DNA from: Geosiphon pyriformis
Taxonomy: Eukaryota > Glomeromycota > Glomeromycetes > Archaeosporales > Geosiphonaceae
Length of the DNA stretch: 64,000 nt
Assembly (NCBI GenBank): GCA_016748015.1
Contig: JAAOMT010000664.1
Span: 1,018,572 to 1,082,571, forward strand
Direction: 5' to 3'
This document shows positions 36,859-47,173 of this stretch, piece after piece; the first letter of the stretch is position 1, and every line of letters starts with the position of its first letter. The translations under genes and the position numbers were made by a program. Below the pieces are notes generated by a model. It did not search any database. It was given only the letters and a program-made list of their open reading frames with translations, and was not told where the DNA came from.

Positions 36859-37397
36859 CTAAAAATTACACTTCTCACAAGTTTTCTCAATTCTAAAGAA
36901 CTCTTCAAGTCTTACGACATCGTTCTCAACATTATCTACAGACTTCTTTAAATCCCCCACAGTCTTGCAAACTTCTTGCGTAGCCTCTAAAACGGCTTGC
37001 ACATGTGCACAATTCTCTGAATTATGCAATGTGACAACATCGCTAAGATTATGGACCCATAAGTAGTGGTAACTTTTCAACTTTTCAATTAAGTTGATGG
37101 TAAGCTGACGTAGAGAGGTAAGACCTGTAGTCACATTACGGACTTGTTTACCAGAATGTTGTAGTTATAAACGGATCCTATTAAAATTAGGATTAAGGAA
37201 AAACTTGAAAAAGGCTTGCAATCATTCACCTACTTACAAAGTATAAAATCACTTTCTAGAATGTGGGAATCTTTAAATAGTTGTACTTCAACATTAGGGA
37301 ATCTTTCGAGAGCTAGTAATCGCTTTAGGTTTATTTCAAGCATTAGCAAGATCTGAAGAGCTGTATCAATAGCAACATCAAACTCCGGAGTTGTCAT
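36859..37397 (-). CDS. Hypothetical helical protein, two exons (tentative)
   Basis: Exon 37397-37238 starts MTTPEFDVAIDTALQILL, followed by an intron with donor GTAAGTAGG. Exon 37142-36859 reads RNVTTGLTSLRQLTINL and continues helix- and coiled-coil-like (VLEATQEVCKTVGDLKK, NVENDVVRLEEFF), ending IEKTCEKCNF. The two join in frame (phase 1) to about 147 residues if the acceptor is AACAAG at 37143-37144. A stronger acceptor about 26 bp earlier (TTAATAG) would create a stop, so the model is uncertain. I do not recognise the family. The plus strand over exon 1 is also fairly open, which adds doubt. Confidence 0.35.
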
Positions 37398-38166
37398 CTT
37401 TGATATTTGAAGGTTTTAGAATAATAATTTCTATTTTGAACAATTTTCAAAGAAAAATGAATTATAGAAAAATCAATTGTATGGCCAATCTACTGAGTCA
37501 AATGTATGAAGAAGCAAAAGATTTTGGTCATTATATATTTACATTGAGTAACCTGTTGAGAGATCGATCAAGTTTCTGCATGAATCAAACACTCTTATGA
37601 TTGAAAACTGATATATTGGGCGGCTCTCTGAAATCATACATTGTTCAGAAAATTTGTCTCATTTTCCTCTTTAAAATGATTTCAAGGAGTAAAAAAAACT
37701 TATTTTCTTAAAGAGACCATTTTTCATTAAATATCAAGATTTAGTATTTTCTAAGGTTTTATTGAAGGAAAAGCTAAGGATGAAGTGGCTTTAAGTATAT
37801 AACATTTTAAATGGCTTAAAAGTCTTGCTCAACTCTTTGATTTCTCTTAATTCTCATTCGCTATTGAATAAATCTAAAATTTTTAACCTTATACGGAATA
37901 TTCTCAATTCCTCTTTTAAATTTATTTCTTTATAAATCTTTTACTGCAATCAATGAAATCCTCGGTCTAGAAAATGACACAAATTATAGAGTAAAAGGGT
38001 TATTCAAGAAAGTTTTCAGCTTGGCAAAAATAATCAAATATTTTAGTAAAACGAAAATTCAAGTAATTAAAGCTTTTTATAGATGCTATATGATCAAAGG
38101 AAATGGCATTAAATTATTTAAAAGATGAAATAGTAGTCATAGCCTACCTAAAAACTTTGTTTAATA
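37398..38166. other. Intergenic region, possible gene remnants
   Basis: Moderately AT-rich. A plus-strand frame around 37480-37600 (MANLLSQMYEEAKDFGHYI) looks protein-like but has no start context or partner exon that I can support. No feature called. Confidence 0.4.
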
Positions 38167-38605
38167 TTATGAGTCAACCTTCGATATCCTGGGGTAAAAC
38201 TTCAAAAGAGTTTTTTCAGGGTTAGCTTGGACTAACTTTTGAAGTGGAGGTGATAAGCGACGAGAAATTTCTACTCGAACACGGTATTCCTCGCCTTTAA
38301 AAAATTATAAATCAAAAAGGATAAAATATTTCTTCCAATAATTTCATTTTTACTAGGAAATTCTTTAAGACTAAATTGATGTAGGAACTGTATCTGGCTC
38401 CGGGTTTTTTGTTTTTTTCATCTTTTATTACATGTGGCCTTTCAGACACAACGGTTGTGCCGTCTTTGAAGACATTGATAACCTTATCAACAACATGACT
38501 TGGATATGGATCAATTTTGACTGATATTTGATCGCGAACTGCTATTAAATCGACGAGGTTCGTTTCTGGTAGTAATGGTTCGTTTGTTTCAGTGGGTGAA
38601 GCCAT
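38167..38605 (-). CDS. Hypothetical protein, about 114 residues, two exons
   Basis: Exon 38605-38389 (MASPTETNEPLLPETNLVDL ... KNKKPGARY) and exon 38294-38167 (EEYRVRVEISRRLSPPLQKL ... KVDS, stop TAA) are separated by a 94-bp intron with donor ACA/GTTCCT and acceptor AAAG. The split codon becomes Ser and the frame is kept. Read-through of the intron would give an unrelated tail ending EEIFYPF, so the spliced form looks more natural. The protein is hydrophilic, with no signal peptide or membrane segment. I do not recognise a domain. The good frame across a GT-AG intron supports a real gene. Confidence 0.6.
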
Positions 38606-39449
38606 AGTATTTAAAGTTCACGCTTCAAGTTTTCTATTTCTAAGATCTTGTATAAGCTCTCACTTTATTATAAGGGTGTGAAGTAAATATACTAATTGCG
38701 GCCTGATTTTATAATTGTTAGCATGAATATAGTAACTCATAAATCATCCTTTCACAGATTTTATGATTAATTTTGAAACATTTACTCTATTATATTATTT
38801 GACTCAAATTTTTCAAAGTTTGAGTGAAGAGCAATTTGTGTTGTAATATTGATAGCAAACTTTCGTCATATTGAAACTAGTTTGAAAATTTATTCAAAAT
38901 TTACAATAATAGTAGTTTTGAATAAAAAGTATTTCATGATTTCGGCGAGAAAAAATTTATTTGGCACAAATTTTAAGGAAATTCATATGAAAAGTTTTAA
39001 AATTTAAGGTTGTTTTAGATTTTTTAAATATGAATTTTAGAAATCCAATAATAAACCAATTAGGCTGTTGAATTTTAATTTTTCTGGGAAAATTTGGATT
39101 TTTTTTGCATATTTACGCTTTAATGGAATATTTCTTGCGATATAGCCTTTTACCAAAATTTAAATCTGTATTTTATAAATTTGGTCAAACACACAAATTT
39201 TGTTTAACTTTGTTCCATCATCAGAATGAAAAAGCAATTTTATATATTAGCTAAATTCAGTTATACTGTATCAGGGTAAAAAGTTAAAATACAGTTTCAA
39301 AAGCTTAGTAATTATTGATAATATTTCTGACGTTCTCTTGATGTCTATTGGGTTGAAAAATCAAACTTTAGCATTATGAAATAGTTAAATATCCAATATT
39401 TTAAGTCAGAAAAAGATATAGTGATCATCGGCTATAAAAAAATAGTAAA
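38606..39449. other. Intergenic region
   Basis: AT-rich DNA between the small gene's 5' end and the 5S rRNA. No ORF or RNA structure recognised. Confidence 0.5.
39437..39449 (-). terminator. RNA polymerase III T-run terminator of the 5S gene
   Basis: On the minus strand the 3' end is followed by TTTTACTA and then seven T residues, as expected for Pol III termination. The first T of the run overlaps the end of helix I. Confidence 0.75.
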
Positions 39450-39565
39450 ATTACGGCACCCTGTATTCCCGCGTGGTCCCCCACCGCAGTACTGATAAGG
39501 CCATCAGTGGCTTAACTTCGGAGATCGGACGGGTTCCGGTGCTTTTCACTGTGTATGGCCGTAAT
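39450..39565 (-). rRNA. 5S ribosomal RNA
   Basis: The minus strand reads a full eukaryotic 5S rRNA: ATTACGGCCATACACAG at the 5' end, AAAGCACCGGAACCCGTCCG, ATCTCCGAAGTTAAGCC (internal control region used by TFIIIA/TFIIIC), GTACTGCGGTGGGGGACCAC and GGGTGCCGTAAT at the 3' end. The two termini pair perfectly (ATTACGGC with GCCGTAAT) as helix I. A run of T follows on the transcribed strand, a normal RNA polymerase III terminator. The gene is single, with no neighbouring 5S copy or other rRNA gene, so 5S is dispersed in this genome. Confidence 0.97.
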
Positions 39566-40057
39566 TAAAATTAGCATAAATTTATTTTATTTATTCCATT
39601 AAAACTCTGCTCCTTAATAACACATCATGTTAAAATGCAAATTTCGCTTGCTTTTTGATAAAAAACGAGCATATACCACTTGTCAACTGTACTTAATATT
39701 AATTTATCTCAACTGAAACTTATAAACTAGTGACACATTACAAAATTCTTTAAATTAATATCATGAAAATTCAAAATAAATATTTTTCTTGGTTTTTATG
39801 TAAGAAAATTTAAACAGTTTCAAAAATTAATTTTCAAAATTTCAAATATAGTTATTATGTAAAAAAAAAGATATAACAAATAAGATGTAATATTTCAATA
39901 AAAAAGCTATATTAAGTTGATTGCCAAATCTTCAGTTATATTATTATTTTAAAATAATGTTTGTTATTCATTATTTAATTTTATTTTGGTATGCATAGAA
40001 GAAAAGTAATAGGTTGTTCAAAAAACTAAGCACATCTTCATTTTATAAATATAAATA

Positions 40058-40845
40058 NNNNNNNNNNNNNNNNNNNNNNNNNNNNNNNNNNNNNNNNNNN
40101 NNNNNNNNNNNNNNNNNNNNNNNNNNNNNNNNNNNNNNNNNNNNNNNNNNNNNNNNNNNNNNNNNNNNNNNNNNNNNNNNNNNNNNNNNNNNNNNNNNNN
40201 NNNNNNNNNNNNNNNNNNNNNNNNNNNNNNNNNNNNNNNNNNNNNNNNNNNNNNNNNNNNNNNNNNNNNNNNNNNNNNNNNNNNNNNNNNNNNNNNNNNN
40301 NNNNNNNNNNNNNNNNNNNNNNNNNNNNNNNNNNNNNNNNNNNNNNNNNNNNNNNNNNNNNNNNNNNNNNNNNNNNNNNNNNNNNNNNNNNNNNNNNNNN
40401 NNNNNNNNNNNNNNNNNNNNNNNNNNNNNNNNNNNNNNNNNNNNNNNNNNNNNNNNNNNNNNNNNNNNNNNNNNNNNNNNNNNNNNNNNNNNNNNNNNNN
40501 NNNNNNNNNNNNNNNNNNNNNNNNNNNNNNNNNNNNNNNNNNNNNNNNNNNNNNNNNNNNNNNNNNNNNNNNNNNNNNNNNNNNNNNNNNNNNNNNNNNN
40601 NNNNNNNNNNNNNNNNNNNNNNNNNNNNNNNNNNNNNNNNNNNNNNNNNNNNNNNNNNNNNNNNNNNNNNNNNNNNNNNNNNNNNNNNNNNNNNNNNNNN
40701 NNNNNNNNNNNNNNNNNNNNNNNNNNNNNNNNNNNNNNNNNNNNNNNNNNNNNNNNNNNNNNNNNNNNNNNNNNNNNNNNNNNNNNNNNNNNNNNNNNNN
40801 NNNNNNNNNNNNNNNNNNNNNNNNNNNNNNNNNNNNNNNNNNNNN
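40058..40845. other. Assembly gap (run of N)
   Basis: 788 undetermined bases. Nothing can be said about the content, and the stated length may be an estimate. Sequence joined across it should not be treated as contiguous. Confidence 1.
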
Positions 40846-41128
40846 TCCACTGTTGATGAGTCATTTCTAAGCCTAATTATTTTGTTTCTTAGGTCAAAAT
40901 AGCCCAAATTCAAACAGAATAGGGACAAAAGAAAAGGATCACCAAAGTTATTAAAATTTAAATACCTCGAAAATATCCCATGATTGCTTTTTTATTGTTT
41001 TCGTAAAAGAAATTACCTATAAATTAAAATGAAAGAAAATAAGTTTTAAATTAAAAAATTATTTTACGTACACGTACAAATCAAATCTTTAGCAACATAT
41101 AATGTGTCCTTTTCTATAGGTCTACAAT

Positions 41129-41302
41129 ATGGAATATTGGCCACAGCAGCAAAATATCCCAAAGTTTCAACAAGAACAGGATCCGTAACGAGGAGAATTT
41201 TCGATATTTCTTCCAAATCCTTCTGATGAACGAGCTAGTAAGCTATTTAAGGAATATTTTGTATTTTTTAGAAAGACCGGATTAAATAATTGTTTTTCTT
41301 AG
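41129..41302 (+). pseudogene. Protein-coding fragment, unknown family
   Basis: The plus frame MEYWPQQQNIPKFQQEQDP, a stop, then RGEFSIFLPNPSDERASKLF and KEYFVFFRKTGLNNCFS. Codon composition and residue make-up look protein-like, but there is an internal stop and no partner exon. It may be a remnant exon. I do not recognise it. Confidence 0.3.
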
Positions 41303-41701
41303 GGTATAGGTTGAAATAGTATGAGATTGTTTTATGGATGAAACTTTTTGAATATTTATCCCATACAAAAACCAAGATAATTTTAATAAAAAACCTAGGT
41401 GAGAAAAATAACATTAATTAAGCAACATTTGTAAAATATTCCGCCAAGCTAATATTCTAAGGCTCTGAAAATTTCTGAATTTTCAATTTTTTAGAAGGGC
41501 CTATATTTTCACTTTGATTGCAAAATGATAGGTGAGTTAAGGTATTTGAGGATATAATTTACAAACCACCCATCCGATTTTTGATATTTAGTATACATGT
41601 AGATGTATTTGGAAAACGTTTAAATATTGATACAATTTATTTGTATATTTGCTATTAAATTTTGCTGGATTGTAAGGTTCCATCAAGCGCCATTTTCATC
41701 T

Positions 41702-42130
41702 CTATTGATAACTAATTCTTTGAATATTTCCATACCAGCTACAAGTTTTAGAGGTATAAGCCTCATTTTTGATGATAACTCGGACCCAGCATAGCATCTT
41801 TCTAGCTGTTTTCATGAGATTTTTCTCGTTTTCAATCCACAATGTCCGACACCTCAAAGGAATGAATGACAAGAGCATCAAATTTCTGAGTGAAAAATGT
41901 AACAGCCTTTCTGTGTATTTCTGTCTGCAAGTGTAACATCTTCCCACACATGCACCCAATCTCCTTTTTTAATCTTCTAGCTTTCTTATGTTTTTAAGGA
42001 AGTTATTAAATTATCTGTCTTTGAGCAAAGGTCATTCAAAAAATTGCAGAGGCGAACAATGTGACTTATTTCACAAGAGCCTATAGCTTTTGTTGGAGAA
42101 TACAATGTAGATGCCAGGATCTATGGAAAC
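41702..42130 (-). pseudogene. Fanzor / TnpB-like RNA-guided nuclease relic
   Basis: Read on the minus strand, three frames together give the C-terminal half of a TnpB/OrfB-type protein. VSIDPGI (42130-42110) carries the RuvC-I Asp. It is followed by HIVRLCNFLNDLCSKTDNLI, then HRKAVTFFTQKFDALVIHSF (about 41910-41850), then KTARKMLCW and VIIKNEAYTSKTCSWYGNIQ (up to 41702), which holds the RuvC-II Glu and a zinc finger. The finger's CxxC is broken (CSWY). The helix normally between KMLCW and VIIKNEAYT is shortened, and the RuvC-III part is gone. Frameshifts and stops show it is dead. In eukaryotes such proteins are Fanzors, often linked to IS607-type or other transposons; no serine recombinase or guide RNA was seen. 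Confidence 0.8.
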
Positions 42131-43075
42131 TATATGAATTGAACCCACGTGAGTTTCGCGGACCTGTCTTTGTATCTCATAGACTCAAAAAAATGCTCAT
42201 GACCTGTGATCTTATGTGAATTGAGCCACTTGTAATTTTACGTTTATCCTTAAAAATAAAGAATAAGAAATGGCATAAAATTAACATAAATAATATAAAC
42301 CAATTTTTTGTAGAAAAACATTATCTTCACCTTGTTTTGTTGTGCATATGAAAATATTTCTCGAGTGTGAAAGTAAGATATATAGAAGCAATCCCAAGTT
42401 AACTTGGCAGAATTCTAATGATGAATTGTTATGGTGTGATGGAGTGTTTTACAAGATTGAAAAAAAAGATAATGTTTTAATGCACTTTGTTGTTTTGTTG
42501 TATTACGTTTAATAACTTTCTTTTGCGCAACCAATGCTTATTAAATCGCTTCCTCTGTAATGTTGGCAAGAGCTGAGCCTAAGCAACTTCTTAAGAGAGA
42601 CGATGGCGCTGCGAAATTTTCTTTATCCAAAAGATGTTTTTGTTACAAGTCATAAAAGCTTTAACTATCCTTTTTTTTGTGATACCATCTTATTTCATAA
42701 TGTGCCATTTTTGTGCTATTCCATTATAGTATTAAAGGCAAATTTTTTTAAGCCATCTATTACTTCAATAGCCGCTTTTGAGAATGGTTGGAATACATCT
42801 TAACTTATAATAAATAATTGATAGCTAATTATTATGCAAAAATAACATAGTCCTTTTTGCATTAAACGATATCTCGTCCAAGCCTTTCAATTGAAATATT
42901 ATGATGGTTTAAAAAACTATAAACTTGAAGCCTCAGTTAGATAGCTTTTATACGTAAAAGTTTTTCAATTTTAAGATTTACATATTAATGAGATTAATAT
43001 CAAAATATATTTTCTTTTACTAAAGAATTCCTACTAGAGTTAAATAGCTCAAATAGATAGCAGAGATTTAGATTT
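42131..43075. other. Intergenic region upstream of the Fanzor relic
   Basis: The first ~110 bp probably continue the decayed Fanzor N-terminal side on the minus strand. The GC-richer part at about 42480-42800 has short open frames but no recognisable protein. Confidence 0.4.
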
Positions 43076-44584
43076 TTAGATTAAGCTCAGTTTTACTAAG
43101 AATACTTCCAGTTCAGAAACTTTAAAATTAAAGCGATAATTAGAATCAAAAATCTTTGGCTGAAAATTTTTTGCTTCATACCAGCATGTTTTTCTTTCGT
43201 CACATTTATCACCAAAGTATAAATCATTATAAAAATATGGACCATTTGTTTTACGATATGCTATTTGGCGTTCGCTGGGGTTTCGAGCGACCCTTGCGAC
43301 ATAAAAATTATCCCTGTTACCCAAATTGAAAATGAAAGCATCAGGCGTATCCGCATATTTTTTAGTTTCAAAATCTTTGATAACCCAGTAGGTAGGATTA
43401 TAGCCTCCCACAATATCCCCAGATTCAGCTATCTTAGCTACGACAACGGTTTTAACCTGATTGGCACATAGATATCGAAAACTGCTTACTGTAAAGCCAT
43501 CACGACTGCCTCGATAGAGGAGTTTGAAAGTGTAGGGAGATTTGTAATGCGTTGTATCAATCTTTTTATCAATCCATGAAGAAATGATATTGACATGTCG
43601 TGATTTTAGGATTTGAGATCCGGTAAAACGAGCTCGGGGTGGAAGACTATCACGCGGTAGTTGAGGTATAGACATAAGATGGTATGTCAAAATTTCCTTC
43701 CTCATGCTCTTTGGTATAACTCTTTTATATGGTATGATATGGTTTAAATAGTCATCCCCAGAGATATCATAATATCTGATCAACGGGATGCATTTGTGAA
43801 TGGTTTTCTCAAGTCCAGCAAAATCTTCTGCGCTCCAGCTCACTAACTTCTTTTCAACAAGTCTTGATGTGTTTCCAATGCCCCATTTGATTAAAGATTG
43901 CCATACTTCAATTTCCTCCATTACAAGGTCTTCCATCTGAAGCAAAGATACAAGAACCGATTCTTCCAAAGAAAGGAAATCATTTGAGTTAAAGATAATA
44001 TCTGGGTTACTGCCAACCATTTGGAAGTAATTCTCCTTTAGTTTTCCAAAAGGTTCATGGCGAAAAACTATTCCCATAGTTTTAACAGCATTTTCTTGCA
44101 GCCATTTAGATTCATTTTTAATGAGATGCTCTTGACCATGCTTGATTAACTCAAGAAGTTCAAGTTCATCAGCAGCTATAAGTATTTGCAATACATCCGC
44201 CCCCTTTTCTGTATTCAAATTAACCACTCCGGTATACATATATCTACAAATGGTATTACAGATTAAAGATATTTAGTTTTTTTCATCTTTCTTTGTATCA
44301 TACAATTATTAGAAGAAAGTAAAGTAACCCTACCTGAGAATGATTTCAAATATTTTTGCTGTAATATTAGGCTTCTTAAAAACTAACATATTATTCTTTT
44401 TTTTAGCCCAGTGATTTGACAATGCTCGTCGAAAATAAGGAGAACGAGCACGAAGAATATTAGAGTGAGCTTTAAAGTCTCTAAACTCGGCTCCTTCGCC
44501 AGCTTCAACGATCACATTATATTCATCCGAGTTTTGCAATAGCTCGATAAGGTCATGGATAAGAGGTTCGGTAAAATTTTCCAT
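43076..44584 (-). CDS. BTB-BACK-TLDc protein, complete, two exons, divergent TLDc end
   Basis: Exons 44584-44334 and 44243-43076 with a 90-bp intron give about 472 residues, starting MENFTEPL. BTB, BACK and the first half of TLDc (LLYRGSRDGFT, TVVVAKIAESG, IVGGYNPTYW) are close to the array genes. From about 43400 onward the sequence differs strongly: the loop is VIKDFETKKYADTPD, then FIFNLGNRDN, TNGPYFYNDLYFGDKCDERK, FQPKIFDSNYRFNFKVSELE and VFLVKLSLI in place of VDELEVFQVIEK. The core TLDc signature (GPYFYNDL, SELEVF) is kept, so it is probably functional. The intron and adjacent exon ends match those of the 30.1 kb gene almost exactly, 12.9 kb away. Confidence 0.92.
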
Positions 44585-47173
44585 TAAAAGAATGGAGAAA
44601 GGTGAAAATAAAGAATCTTTTTAGCGATGCTTAATCTTTGTCAAGTGAAACTTTGTATGAATTATATAGTTCAGCAAAAGTAAAAAGGGATGTTTCATTT
44701 ATAGTTTTTATTGCAAGTTTTTATATAGGCCCCTAAAATACTGCTTTATCTAAATTCCTATCATAGGACTAACATTCATGAAACAAGCCTCTTAAAAAAT
44801 ACAATTCACATTTTAAATAAATTATAGATTTACTCAAATACAATTATTTTGTAGGTTAGAGGTAATCATTTAATTTATAATTTTCAGCATAGTCATAATG
44901 TTAAGATTCATTCATTAAGAATAATTCTATTTCTACCTAAATTAAATAATAATAGAAAAATCAGAGTTTAGCTATCAAAAAATTGTGTATGCTAAATATT
45001 AGGATTTAAGTTTTAATTCGAAGGTTAAAGATGACAGTTGATAGAAAAAAGATACATGGAATTCCAATTTAGTCTTACATCTTAATATGAAATTAAATAG
45101 AAAATTGTGTTTCATATTTAAGTAAAATAAAATATCCGGTCGCAGATTATTGCTTACTAAATCCTATAAATGATGCTATAAAAATGTAAATTCTAATCGA
45201 TAAAAATGGTTTTTAACTCAAATTAAGACTGCTAATCCATAGAAAATGCTTTTACCATTAATAATTGCTTGTACGCAAATATAATAAGTTACCTATAAAA
45301 TCATTTTAATATATTAATATTAATCTATGTAAGTTCAAAAGAAAACCAAAATTTGCTTTTTGAAATTCCAAATTATTTAATTTCATGAGATTTCAATGTT
45401 ACTTTTTTAATTATTCTAGTAAGAATGGTTTGCATTTAAATTAGTAGCATAAATCTAGTAAAAATGGTTTGCATTTAAATAAGTAGCATAAACTTTGTTG
45501 AAAAAGTAATTTAATTATTTGAGGGACAAATATTCTGAAAATTAAAGGAACCACACAAAACGAAACGAGTTTGAAATCATATGGCATTTTAGGTTTTTTG
45601 AACCCTCTTATCCTCTTTGTGATTAAACCAGTTCTATTATGAGATAACTCGCCATAGATTTAGTTAACTCTTGGAATCCAAACTCGCGAATGACAGAGGA
45701 GTGATTTTCTCATCTCCCAATATGGAAAAGATGGAATCTATAACAAAAAGGAGGCTATTATGTAATAATTTGATTTTATCGTTCAAAGGATCGCTCCCAA
45801 AACCTCAGCTCCTCTAATTATTTGCCTGTTTACTCCTAGAATGACGCATGAGCGTGAAAAATCTTTTTTCTCTTGTGTAACTCTCTTTTATCTTTTTCAC
45901 TTTTGTAAATTTCAGCCTCTGAGAAATATCATTTTTTGTTGACAATGACCTAACTTTTTCCAGCTCTCCATGATTCACATTCAAAAGGATCTCAAATAAT
46001 GACAGAAAATTTGTACGCCTGATATCCTGAAAGTCCAAAAAGTTTGAGCCAATTAGAAAACGCACTAAAATTTGTTAGAGCCAATCATGTTGACCATACT
46101 TTGGGAGAAATTTATTGGTCAATTATTTGATTTTTAAAAAGTGATATAATAGTGCATTGCATGACAGGGGGCAGCGTATAAATGCTTTTTATAAAAAAAA
46201 TTTACATCTTTTGATGCAATTCTTAAGAATAAATTACATGACCTATTGAAATTTAATTAATTATAGTTTTTGAAAGCCGAATAAAAATTACCATAATTGT
46301 CATCTTGTTTTAACTAATTTAATACGATAAATAAACGATGTAATTATCAAAAATTATATTCTTCTAACTTTTTTTTTAACCTTTTAAAACATGGACGCAT
46401 CCCTTTTCAAACCCCCCCCCCCCCCAAGTTTTCTTACCTAAGAACTTTAGTTGGTAGATTATCGATTATTTTTAATTTTGCCTTTTAAACCTCATTTATA
46501 GGAAAATTCACAATGGCTTTAAACCTTTTCAGATTTCTACCATCCCAATAAATATTCTCAATTTGAAATCTTAATTCTAAAATCTAATGTTTTACACTAC
46601 TAGTTAAGCTAGGAAATATATGTAGTAGGAAACTTCCAATCTTCGTAATTAAGTCGTGAATTTCCTTTTCGAGTCAAGATCAAAAAAATCACATGTAACT
46701 TTGAATGAGCCTCGTTTTTTAAGGTAACACCTTTATACAAATCTAACTTGTAATTGGTGAGTCAAACGGTTTTAAATAGTCGCATTGTTCATCTACCGCA
46801 TATTTCTGGCGCCAATAAAGGACGATCCTTGCTAAAACGACCCGTTGAAATTTGGGGTACGACGATGGGCGCATGGTCCTTCCCAAAACTATTACATGCA
46901 TTCAACATTTGCATGTCACGTAACAATAATTTCCTTTAAAATATTAGTGCGAGGCTCCTTAATTTTCCGACACTACTTTACCAAGAATCACACGCAAAAA
47001 CAACCACAATTTAAGCCCGAAAAGCAAGAATAATAACAAGAAACCGTTGCACACTTTTACATTTGATAGGTAAACAAATTGAAATAATTTTCTCAGGATA
47101 TTTTTTTTTTTTGAATGGGGCTGAAATATTTTCCCAAAATTTTCTCTTAAGGAACGAAACTCTTCAAGCATAC
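44585..47173. other. Intergenic region with poly-C tract
   Basis: AT-rich to mixed DNA. A minus-strand frame at 46065-45814 (MRFLIGSNFLDFQDIRRTNF ...) is protein-like in composition but unassigned. The stretch 46750-46930 is less AT-rich and may be an old exon or the kinase promoter region. A run of 14 C at 46412-46425 is unique in the window. Confidence 0.45.
46412..46425. repeat. Homopolymer of 14 C
   Basis: An uninterrupted run of C in an otherwise AT-rich region. It is length-unstable by nature and prone to sequencing error. Confidence 0.9.

Noticed and set aside
40005-40045. GGTTGTTCAAAAAACTAAGCAC as a mariner-type transposon end
   Set aside because: Only one short stretch beside the assembly gap; no matching opposite end or transposase visible.
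40014-40928. Long ORFs across the N run
   Set aside because: Artefacts of translating undetermined bases.
46754-47033. Plus-strand ORFs upstream of the kinase
   Set aside because: Overlapping frames with no splice link to the kinase and no recognisable protein.
47063-47173. Upstream extension of the kinase ORF by 37 codons
   Set aside because: It crosses a poly-T, intron-like tract, and MEPPNIRW is a more natural start, though a first exon upstream cannot be excluded.
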